This document shows positions 57,701 to 60,000 of a stretch of 60,000 nt of DNA, piece after piece. The notes beneath the pieces are model-generated. The model did not search any database. It was given only the letters and a program-made list of their open reading frames with translations, and was not told the origin of the DNA. The DNA is from Diphasiastrum complanatum (taxonomy: Eukaryota; Streptophyta; Lycopodiopsida; Lycopodiales; Lycopodiaceae), in the NCBI GenBank assembly GCA_029204225.1, contig CM055098.1:5077246-5137245 (forward strand), read 5' to 3'. Position 1 is the stretch's first letter, and each line of letters starts with the position of its first letter. The translations under genes were made by a program, and so were the position numbers.

Positions 57701-58873
57701 GAGAGGAGGAGACTCTACCAATTTGGTAAATTGAAGCATCCTCATATGCTTTGCTTTATTCTAAGGCTATTCCTTGGATGTTGTTTCTTAATAATGCTTT
57801 TCATTTCCATTGTTTATGATTGTTGTTTTTTTTCCATTAGAGTAACAAGCATTAGCCTGTGAGCTACCTCCCTCACTCTCTTCTTCTTCCCTTCTCGTTT
57901 CTCTAAACCTATGGATATGTTAGGTGGTAGTGTTGTTGTGGTTTGGTTAGAGTGGTAGTTTAGCAAGCAACTAAAAGTACACGACTAAAACTTAGTTAGA
58001 CATCTATCCTTGTGTTCTACCCACCCCTTTTGACAGGCGGAGGGGCTGCTCACCTTGTATTGCTACACCCTACAGTTTCTTGTTCCTATTGGATCTTGTT
58101 TCATGCATGCCAACATTGAGGGCAATGTCTTTTCAATGGGGAGAACTATGGACCATTGGATCCATAGGCTACATGGATTAAGACAGCCTACACTTGATTT
58201 TATTCATTTGTTGGCCACAATCCTTATATTCATCTGTAGGTATTTAATAATCGTAATAAGCAAATATCTACATGAAGTAAAAAAAAGTTATTGAACACAA
58301 CATTATTTCTATTTTATGCATTCATATTTAGGATTGTCGAAGGGCCCAATTGTTATTTTTGGTACTGTAGTGGGGGTCTTATTGGGAGAGTGCAAACCCT
58401 CTAGGAGGTGCACTATGTTCCCCTTGTGTGACCCTAGTCTTGGATAAGCTTAGGCTAAGTGTCTAGTCGTTTCTACTAGATCTTTTCTTATGTAACTAGC
58501 TAGTTATTGTTGAACTTTGGAAATAAAAAATAGCATAACATGAAAGCCCTAGCATCTCTCAAGCAAGATAGGGATGGAATGTGAAGAATGGCACAATATG
58601 AAACTTTTCTTTATGATGGGTTGATTACTATTACTCCTTCAAATAACCATGCTTGCAAAGAGTTTGTTTCGTTTGTTGTAGTCTTTGCTTGTGATGTTAT
58701 GCTACATACTATAGTGTCTTTAGAGAAGGTTTGCTTCTAAAGTTGATTCCAATTTGTTCTTCATCTAGGTCCTAACAACATCAATTCCGAAGGAGGTAGA
58801 AGAAATTGAGGCACGACTACAAAAGAGTAAGAAATTTGAGCATCTTATTGTGGAACATTTGTTAGCAACCTAG
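28072..58873 (+). CDS. ICP55: ICP55/XPNPEP3-like Xaa-Pro aminopeptidase, C-terminal nine exons (partial gene)
   Basis: Joining 28072-28175, 32255-32321, 32770-32877, 36000-36092, 36478-36565, 43462-43532, 47315-47370, 47489-47549 and 58769-58873 gives 250 residues and a stop in one continuous frame. The product is the catalytic pita-bread domain of an M24B metallopeptidase. The plant ICP55 family trims a residue from mitochondrial (and plastid) proteins after presequence removal. All five metal ligands are visible: Asp at 32797 (VDAG) and 32830 (SDIT), His at 43464 (HYLGMDVHD), Glu at 47327 (TIEPG) and Glu at 47514 (RIEDEV). All introns are GT-AG. The targeting peptide and N-terminal domain (about 200-230 residues in the family) lie upstream of the window. 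No stop or frameshift occurs, so this looks functional. Confidence 0.93.
28730..28860. repeat. Repeat R1 with GAAACGNGTTTC-type cores
   Basis: Starts with the shared string AGCTTTCATCTGATACCCAT. An A-rich run follows, then self-complementary cores (GAAACGTGTTTCGG, CACGCGTTTCGGG), ending GGAGTGCAACCATGATG. Related units lie at 30904-31565, 32590-32710 and 43140-43290. Confidence 0.6.
28900..29200 (+). pseudogene. Ty1/copia gag-protease scrap
   Basis: Around 29075-29150 the reading [20 protein letters not shown] matches the segment between the copia protease and integrase (family form NVLHVPxLxxNLLSVxKL). No flanking LTR is visible here. It lies in the intron between exons a and b. Confidence 0.55.
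29559..30052 (+). pseudogene. Retrotransposon gag fragment
   Basis: The frame reads [40 protein letters not shown] and, after a stop, [15 protein letters not shown]. This is the retrotrans_gag capsid pattern (aluLxGxAxxWY). A frameshift at about 29850 and further stops make it a pseudogene. The clade is unresolved. Confidence 0.75.
30072..30511 (+). repeat. Copia-type LTR remnant, plus orientation
   Basis: It starts TGTTAGAAATTAATG and includes a TATA-like ATTATATAAGGATGGC (about 30347) and a segment ending near CAAGGAACTCA. Most of it is matched in reverse orientation at 33990-34770, next to a copia RNase H, which identifies the family. Right edge approximate. Confidence 0.7.
30904..31565. 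mobile_element. Non-autonomous element with inverted CATAG-TGCAC ends (R2/R3)
   Basis: The left end CATAGTTGCACAGAAACGCG is mirrored by the right end, whose complement reads CATAGATGCACTGCG. Both ends carry GAAACGCGTTTC-like cores and A or T runs. The middle has a GC-rich block (31115-31215) with nested GGGGGC/GCCCCC inverted repeats. I see no transposase. Confidence 0.5.
31566..32254 (+). other. Intron sequence before exon b
   Basis: AT-rich, with no recognisable coding domain. It ends at the exon b acceptor. Confidence 0.6.
32255..32321 (+). CDS. ICP55: ICP55-like exon b
   Basis: 67 bp between acceptor TTTGTAG and donor GTCCGT. It reads [20 protein letters not shown], then QQ. The HYSRND block is the conserved substrate-pocket His segment. 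Confidence 0.95.
32590..32710. repeat. Repeat R4, degenerate member of the R family
   Basis: The sequence contains CATTCTGGG and TTCCCAGAAGTG as an inverted pair, then GCATTCCGAAATGCATCATG, echoing the ends of R1 and R3. It lies 60 bp upstream of exon c. Confidence 0.4.
32770..32877 (+). CDS. ICP55: ICP55-like exon c
   Basis: 108 bp between acceptor ACGCAG and donor GTAAGA. It reads [20 protein letters not shown], then [12 protein letters not shown]. It carries the first two metal-binding aspartates and the family signature [10 protein letters not shown]. Confidence 0.97.
33990..34770 (-). mobile_element. Copia remnant: rearranged LTR halves around an RNase H
   Basis: On the minus strand, the first half of an LTR (about 34770-34607) is followed by a copia RNase H segment (34606-34216), then the second half of the LTR with TTATATAAGGATGGC, ending ATTCCAACA at 33990. 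The two junctions fall in the repeated motif CTTTTTGC. A deletion therefore removed most of the element. Confidence 0.75.
34216..34606 (-). pseudogene. Copia RNase H C-terminal segment
   Basis: Reads [34 protein letters not shown] and [20 protein letters not shown], then [19 protein letters not shown], the standard end of the Ty1/copia polyprotein. There are stops and a frameshift near 34400. Confidence 0.9.
34780..35999 (+). other. Intron sequence between copia remnant and exon d
   Basis: AT-rich. A short (GT)n occurs near 35231-35245. No coding domain seen. Confidence 0.55.
36000..36092 (+). CDS. ICP55: ICP55-like exon d
   Basis: 93 bp after acceptor GGCAG and before donor GTAAGC. It reads [20 protein letters not shown], then [11 protein letters not shown], the helix after the metal site. 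The exact first base (36000) rests on the phase. Confidence 0.93.
36478..36565 (+). CDS. ICP55: ICP55-like exon e
   Basis: 88 bp between TTTTGCAG and GTGAGA. It reads [20 protein letters not shown], then YAMLNPTSI. It ends one base into the Gly codon of the next exon's GHYLG motif. Confidence 0.93.
36580..36640. repeat. Poly-C, (CT)n, (CA)n compound microsatellite
   Basis: It begins only about 15 bp after the exon e donor. It is sense-strand C-rich then CT then CA, so it is transcribed at the very start of the 6.9-kb intron. Confidence 0.95.
37016..37204. repeat. Perfect palindrome: 90-bp arms, 9-bp loop
   Basis: The arm 37016-37105 (starting CTCTAGGATGCAG, ending TTGTAGTA) is exactly complementary to 37115-37204 (starting TACTACAATA, ending CATCCTAGAG). 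The loop is TTGGAGTAG. I compared the two arms base by base and found no mismatch. It lies in the intron between exons e and f and would be transcribed as a long hairpin. Confidence 0.95.
37205..37800. repeat. R-family-like element with GAATCGG cores
   Basis: The left end has reiterated AATCGG, GAATCGGCC and inverted forms (37220-37290). The right end has GAATTGGCCGAATTAG and TGAATCATGATTCAG (37710-37780). Between them is a clean (AC)n at 37558-37600. The core motif differs from R1 and R3 but the arrangement is alike. Confidence 0.4.
38281..39117 (-). repeat. Probable solo LTR, 837 bp
   Basis: Bounded by TGTTGGAT and ATCCAACA, a perfect 8-bp terminal inverted repeat of LTR type. On the minus strand a TATA-like CTCTATATAAGAGG is at about 38770. 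The flanks GATCT and GTACG do not match, and the right side is rearranged gypsy DNA, so a target duplication cannot be shown. Confidence 0.65.
39119..39217 (-). pseudogene. Inverted gypsy RT fragment beside G6
   Basis: This 99-bp piece is the reverse complement of G6 sequence at 39977-40095, lacking about 25 bp from its middle (ending near CGTCCATATTT). It is joined directly to the plus-strand G6 protease region at 39218, an inversion-type rearrangement of the same family. Confidence 0.85.
39228..39551 (+). pseudogene. protease-RT linker of G6
   Basis: The 107-residue frame starts [20 protein letters not shown], the segment that follows the retropepsin active site in gypsy elements. The active-site part itself is replaced by the inverted fragment at 39119-39217. 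Confidence 0.8.
39700..40220 (+). pseudogene. reverse transcriptase of G6
   Basis: Reads [59 protein letters not shown] and [20 protein letters not shown]. The segment between CVDYK and FTKIDL is shortened by deletion. The catalytic box reads FPDDI instead of Y-x-DD, and the frame is broken just after it. Confidence 0.88.
40223..40830 (+). pseudogene. RNase H of G6
   Basis: The connection domain ([20 protein letters not shown]) runs into RNase [41 protein letters not shown] and [11 protein letters not shown], then [12 protein letters not shown] after a stop at 40751. The acidic catalytic residues are present. Confidence 0.9.
40872..41083. repeat. 106-bp tandem duplication in G6 pol
   Basis: The unit starting GTACAGACTTTTATCTCTCC at 40872 repeats at 40978 with one difference (GTGGGACTG versus GTGAGACTG). 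106 is not a multiple of three, so the second unit is out of frame. Confidence 0.95.
41148..41430 (+). pseudogene. integrase zinc-binding domain of G6
   Basis: Reads [40 protein letters not shown] and [20 protein letters not shown], the H-H-C-C zinc-binding fold of gypsy integrase, then [15 protein letters not shown], where LINE sequence takes over. Confidence 0.9.
41431..41939 (-). mobile_element. LINE fragment L5, RT part
   Basis: On the minus strand, directly after the CT microsatellite, the frame reads [37 protein letters not shown] and [20 protein letters not shown], the LINE RT catalytic region. It then breaks up into the thumb region. The 3' boundary, at a repeated GATCAAGATATGCT, adjoins G6. 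Confidence 0.85.
41940..42022. repeat. (GA)n microsatellite between two LINE fragments
   Basis: About 40 GA units on the plus strand, (CT)n in the LINE sense. The C-terminal zinc region of L6 ends at one side and the RT of L5 begins at the other. Confidence 0.98.
42023..42960 (-). mobile_element. LINE fragment L6, RT to zinc region
   Basis: Minus strand: starts at the CT/C tract with [12 protein letters not shown], then [19 protein letters not shown] and [12 protein letters not shown]. The catalytic YADD is mutated to YAND. It continues through the thumb ([17 protein letters not shown]) to [20 protein letters not shown], the C-terminal zinc-binding region, and stops at the 41940-42022 microsatellite. 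It has CT tracts at both ends. Confidence 0.87.
42961..43008. repeat. (GA)n followed by a run of 22 G
   Basis: GA repeats to 42986, then an uninterrupted G tract at 42987-43008 on the coding strand of the ICP55-like gene. It borders L6. Confidence 0.97.
43140..43290. repeat. Repeat R5 with AACCGTGAAGCGTGGTTC core
   Basis: Shares the string GATACCCATATTGCCCAAA with R3. It then carries AGAACCGTGAAGCGTGGTTC and AACCGCAAATCGTGGTTC, which are self-complementary in part, like the cores in R1 and R3 but with different bases. Confidence 0.5.
43462..43532 (+). CDS. ICP55: ICP55-like exon f
   Basis: 71 bp between CATGCAG and GTATGT. It reads [20 protein letters not shown], then PGV. It carries the metal-ligand His (HYLG) and the second conserved His (DVHD). 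It lies 6.9 kb from exon e. Confidence 0.95.
43855..43909. repeat. (CT)n microsatellite upstream of LINE L7
   Basis: 27 or so CT units, then CCCCACTGATCCGCGATGGTG, which resembles the LINE 5' region after the CT tract at 51431. Confidence 0.97.
43910..44770 (+). mobile_element. LINE L7: 5' region joined to C-terminal zinc region and 3' UTR
   Basis: About 80 bp resembling the LINE 5' region pass directly into the ORF2 end: [38 protein letters not shown] and [20 protein letters not shown], then a basic His/Arg/Thr-rich tail. The 3' UTR ends AAAAACATTAAAAAGC with (TTCTTTC)n. ORF1, endonuclease and RT are missing, so this is a deletion derivative. LINE L8 starts in its tail. Confidence 0.8.
44771..46134 (+). 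mobile_element. LINE L8, ORF2 C-terminal part and 3' UTR (subfamily alpha)
   Basis: A 5'-truncated copy whose start ([20 protein letters not shown]) lies against the CT-rich tail of L7. It covers [20 protein letters not shown] through the zinc region [20 protein letters not shown] and the end RTLHTYFR. The 3' UTR runs to GTTAATAAAGC and (TTTC)n at 46100-46128. It is a close match to L3. A stop and a frameshift separate its two open frames. Confidence 0.88.
46135..46697 (+). mobile_element. LINE L9: short 5' piece plus 3' end (subfamily beta)
   Basis: It starts in the CT-rich tail of L8. A short 5'-type piece (repeated TTGATCCAT, GCTGCTCCA) joins the very end of ORF2: [20 protein letters not shown] and a His/Arg/Thr-rich tail. 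The 3' end has the GCCTTTTGGCAT hairpin, AAAAGACATTAATAAAGC and (TTTC)n(CT)n. It is a third head-to-tail LINE unit after L7 and L8. Confidence 0.8.
46700..47314 (+). other. Intron sequence before exon g
   Basis: AT-rich with no coding domain seen. It ends with the TTGTCAG acceptor. Confidence 0.6.
47315..47370 (+). CDS. ICP55: ICP55-like exon g
   Basis: 56 bp between TTGTCAG and GTAAGA. It reads [18 protein letters not shown], with the metal-ligand Glu in TIEPG. The final Lys codon is split with exon h. Confidence 0.95.
47489..47549 (+). CDS. ICP55: ICP55-like exon h
   Basis: 61 bp between TTTTCAG and GTACTC, separated from exon g by a 118-bp intron. It reads [20 protein letters not shown], with the last metal-ligand Glu in RIEDEV. 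Confidence 0.95.
47834..47884. repeat. (CT)n microsatellite upstream of LINE L10
   Basis: About 25 CT units between intron sequence and the 5' end of L10. Confidence 0.98.
47890..48928 (+). pseudogene. ORF1 of LINE L10
   Basis: The open frame has a Pro/Ser/Thr/Ala-rich N-terminal half. It is followed by a coiled coil of about 80 residues ([36 protein letters not shown]). The frame stops at 48928; the RNA-binding region follows in other frames to about 49270 ([20 protein letters not shown]). It is the counterpart of ORF1 in L12. In L1-like LINEs, ORF1 forms the RNA-binding part of the particle. The apparent Met upstream of the CT tract is not the true start. Confidence 0.78.
49287..49960 (+). 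pseudogene. Endonuclease fragment of LINE L10
   Basis: Reads [35 protein letters not shown] and [20 protein letters not shown], the start of the APE-type endonuclease (GxWN and ETH motifs). The middle is deleted, joining at about 49680 to the downstream part with [12 protein letters not shown]-like and [19 protein letters not shown] readings. Confidence 0.82.
50185..50710 (+). pseudogene. Gypsy integrase C-terminus and chromodomain-like end (G7)
   Basis: Reads [60 protein letters not shown] and, after shifts, [10 protein letters not shown]. This is a GPF/Y-type integrase end followed by a chromodomain-like segment. A purine tract AGGGGGAAGGAA precedes the LTR at 50711. It cannot be the continuation of G6, because exons f, g and h lie between. 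Confidence 0.85.
50711..51298 (+). repeat. 3' LTR of G7 with internal tandem repeats, truncated
   Basis: Starts TGTTACATACC after the polypurine tract. From 50789 it contains three tandem units of about 91-106 bp (starting at 50789, 50886 and 50977), each beginning ACCCTTGGATAAGGGGTACC and containing a second TTTGGATAAGGGC. The right end is cut by LINE L11 near 51298. Confidence 0.82.
51299..51380 (+). mobile_element. LINE L11, 3'-terminal 80 bp only (subfamily beta)
   Basis: A very short 5'-truncated copy: CTTGACATGTACTT, the ATGCCTTTTGGCAT hairpin, and AAAAGACATTAATAAAGCC with a CT-rich tail. L12 follows after (CT)n in the same orientation. Confidence 0.85.
51381..51430. repeat. (CT)n microsatellite between LINEs L11 and L12
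   Basis: About 23 CT units, running from the tail of L11 to the 5' end of L12. Confidence 0.97.
51622..52668 (+). pseudogene. ORF1 of LINE L12
   Basis: Two overlapping frames give a protein with a Pro/Ser/Ala-rich N-terminus, a coiled coil ([29 protein letters not shown]), and a C-terminal RNA-binding-like domain: [40 protein letters not shown] and [20 protein letters not shown]. This coiled coil plus RRM-like plan is that of L1-type ORF1 proteins. In-frame stops near 52089 and 52132 split it. Confidence 0.82.
52700..53679 (+). pseudogene. APE-type endonuclease of LINE L12 ORF2
   Basis: Motifs in order: [66 protein letters not shown] (the GDFNA motif), [20 protein letters not shown] and [20 protein letters not shown] (the SDH motif). 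All main catalytic boxes of the APE endonuclease, which nicks target DNA, are present. A frameshift lies near 52890-52930. The residues after 53679 belong to the C-terminus, not RT. Confidence 0.88.
53720..54372 (+). pseudogene. ORF2 C-terminal zinc region of LINE L12
   Basis: The 192-residue frame from 53794 reads [60 protein letters not shown] and [19 protein letters not shown]. The C-x2-C...H...C arrangement is the zinc-binding C-terminus of plant LINE ORF2 proteins (zf-RVT-like). An Asp/Glu-rich patch and a His/Arg/Thr-rich end follow. Confidence 0.85.
54605..54668 (+). promoter_or_regulatory. 3'-terminal stem-loop and tail of LINE L12
   Basis: GTCTT (54610-54614) can pair with AAGAC (54635-54639). 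Inside, ATGCC (54617-54621) pairs with GGCAT (54626-54630) around TTTT. ATTAATAAAGC and (TTTC)n follow. The same arrangement ends L9 and L11, and in altered sequence L3 and L8, as expected for an RT recognition structure. Confidence 0.7.
54673..54729. repeat. (CT)n microsatellite after LINE L12
   Basis: About 28 CT units, followed directly by another LINE-like segment (L13) in the same orientation. Confidence 0.97.
54730..55460 (+). mobile_element. Diverged LINE endonuclease fragment L13
   Basis: Broken frames carry [43 protein letters not shown] and [15 protein letters not shown]. This matches the endonuclease interval GSGGVACLY to [10 protein letters not shown] in L10 and L12, but diverged. 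It is a distinct, older family member. Confidence 0.55.
55461..55689 (+). other. Unassigned stretch between L13 and the unknown coding tract
   Basis: No domain recognised. It contains a repeated CTCGC/GCGAG-type motif (GCGAGAGTTGAACCCTCGC at about 55527) that can form a small hairpin. Confidence 0.4.
55690..57260 (+). pseudogene. Unrecognised decayed protein-coding tract
   Basis: I do not recognise this. The first part (55663-56050) encodes a folded-looking segment ([20 protein letters not shown], then [20 protein letters not shown]). A frame change leads into a Ser/Thr/Pro-rich stretch with five 10-residue repeats ([10 protein letters not shown] type). After another break comes an acidic patch ([16 protein letters not shown]) and [20 protein letters not shown], which looks helical. 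Composition is much more GC-rich than the surrounding intron. It is probably the gag-like or ORF1-like gene of another retroelement, but no diagnostic motif is present. Confidence 0.5.
56181..56330. repeat. Five 30-bp tandem repeats
   Basis: Units start at 56181, 56211, 56241, 56271 and 56301, each ATAGCNCCCTCCACTTCTTC plus ten bases. Odd units have GCT and even units GCC, so the array has a 60-bp higher-order period. It encodes [11 protein letters not shown] repeats. Confidence 0.95.
57261..58768 (+). other. Intron sequence before the last ICP55-like exon
   Basis: Low-GC sequence without a recognised gene or transposon domain. It ends at the TCATCTAG acceptor. Confidence 0.6.
58769..58873 (+). 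CDS. ICP55: ICP55-like exon i (last coding exon)
   Basis: 105 bp after acceptor TCATCTAG. It reads [20 protein letters not shown], then [14 protein letters not shown] and stop. The [15 protein letters not shown] segment is the family's usual C-terminal strand and helix. The preceding intron is 11.2 kb. Confidence 0.95.
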   Translation, partial: VLTTSIPKEVEEIEARLQKSKKFEHLIVEHLLAT

Positions 58874-58940
58874 TTGTAAAGATACAAAACACTGATGTAA
58901 AAATTATTAAAAATAAAATTATCTTGTTAAAAAGAAGCTC
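58874..58940 (+). terminator. 3' UTR with polyadenylation signal of the ICP55-like gene
   Basis: The stop codon TAG is at 58871-58873. A canonical AATAAA follows at 58912-58917 in AT-rich sequence, the usual arrangement for a plant near-upstream element. Confidence 0.65.
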
Positions 58941-58959
58941 TAGCTTGCATTTTTACCTC

Positions 58960-59450
58960 TTGATATTTGGCATTCTTGGTTATTACATATAGCTTGGATT
59001 TCAATTGGACCCGTTGCTCATGCTATTGCTTCATTTTCAACTATGGATATATGGCATTCCTGGTTATTACGTATTGCCTGGCTTTCATTTGGACCTGTCG
59101 ATTGGTGCTGATTTTTCCATATTACTGATCGTCCATGATGTGGATATCTTGGTTTCCATGATTATGCCTTGGATTGTTGCTCATTGTCAGGCTTGGCATC
59201 TCCTAATAGCTTGGGTTATTGCCTCCGTCCCAGCTACTGTTTGTCAGGATGATCTTCAGGTTCCCTGGCATTTTTGGTTGTTCCATATCGCTTCCGATGT
59301 TGTTATTGAGTTGCCACTTTTTTCTAGTGTTCTTGGACAATCAGAGTACCTTGAGAGAGTTTCTTCTCCTTTCTTGGCTAGTTCTTGGGGATGTTGCCAC
59401 CATGTACTTCAGTGCTACTCACATGTGCTTTGATACTCATTCCCAGCTAT
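58960..59450 (+). repeat. Diverged tandem repeat around TGGCATTCNTGGTTATT
   Basis: GATATTTGGCATTCTTGGTT (58961) recurs as GATATATGGCATTCCTGGTT (59045) and, weakly, as CTGGCATTTTTGGTTGTTCC (59266). The open frame 59005-59433 runs through it but shows no known domain. Confidence 0.45.
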
Positions 59451-60000
59451 AGATGGATATTGCTCTGACACTTGCTACTAATGATGCGGATCCTATTCTG
59501 TTTTTTGCTTTTGGTATATCAGTTGAGCTTGCTATTCCTCGTTCCAATGCATCTCTTCTTTCAGTTATTCTAGTGGCTTTAGTTGTTGCTCGTCTTGACT
59601 AGTTCCCTGGTTGCGGTCTCTCTGCCCTTGGTATGTGGTTGCACTTTTCACGTTCTTCTATTTCTCACTTCAACGTTTTATGGTACCTTTCGTATCGCCT
59701 TTTTGAACCATGTTTGAATCGGGAACGAATCGGCTTCTCCAGGTTCGAACCGGCAAATCGGTTTCAGGGTTTTTTTTTGCACCCCCTCCCTTGGTTTCTA
59801 CCCTTTGATTATGTCAAAAAGAAGTGCTTTCTTAGTGTTAATTTGTAACATGTACATTATAATTTGTGATTAAGTGAGAGTGAAATTTGAATCCTGACGT
59901 GCAACTCCTGAGTCTTGTCACCTAACAATAATTGTCACTTGTGATTTAGGGTTCTTGATCCATTTGTTGCTCGCAAACTTAGCTATCATCTATTTGATAT
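59451..60000. other. Gene-free end of window with an R-like motif cluster
   Basis: At 59700-59775 the motif cluster GAATCGGGAACGAATCGG, GGTTCGAACCGGC, AAATCGGTTTC recalls the self-complementary cores of the R repeats. Nothing else is recognised. Confidence 0.4.

Noticed and set aside
59005-59433. 142-residue frame as a multi-span membrane protein gene after ICP55
   Set aside because: The sequence is a diverged tandem repeat in T-rich DNA, with no recognised domain and no splice or promoter evidence.

Overview
The window reads as nuclear DNA of a land plant with a large, transposon-rich genome. Two things point there. The only host gene I can find is a plant-type intermediate cleaving peptidase (ICP55/XPNPEP3-like aminopeptidase P family), split into small exons by introns of up to 11 kb. 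Almost everything else is decayed retrotransposon: Ty3/gypsy elements with TGGTATCAGAGC-type primer sites, Ty1/copia pieces and L1-like LINEs. Introns this long would fit a gymnosperm, fern or lycophyte, but the sequence does not let me choose. No rRNA, intact tRNA, CRISPR or bacterial-type gene was seen.

Layout. 1-2450: minus-strand gypsy remnant running off the left edge. 2451-3414: unassigned, with one long hairpin. 3415-12707: a gypsy element (G1) with target duplication ACAAG at both ends. It contains a second, related element (G2, 5736-9057), a LINE scrap, and a solo LTR (11658-12408, duplication CTTTG) that itself holds an 86-bp tRNA-like insertion. 12713-14050: no gene seen. 14055-24487: a second nest, made of plus-strand chromovirus G3, interrupted by minus-strand G4, which is interrupted by G5 (17817-24197, duplication CAACT). 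24488-27290: two LINE copies head to tail, separated by (CT)n(CA)n.

28072-58873 (+): nine C-terminal exons of the ICP55-like gene, with consensus splice sites, matching phases and all five metal ligands. The N-terminal exons are not in the window, so the intron before the first visible exon is probably more than 28 kb. The introns hold inverted copia LTR remnants, a repeat family with self-complementary cores, a perfect 90-bp-arm palindrome (37016-37204), gypsy pieces G6 and G7, and about nine LINE fragments. Several of these LINEs follow one another head to tail, joined by CT-rich tracts. 55690-57260 holds a decayed protein-coding tract I do not recognise. The gene's 3' UTR has AATAAA at 58912.

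The most notable signals are: a LINE group that repeatedly lies against (CT)n microsatellites or the CT-rich tails of earlier copies; a 3'-terminal stem-loop in those LINEs whose shape is kept while its sequence changes; and the perfect intronic palindrome. None of the transposon ORFs is intact; the ICP55-like exons are.
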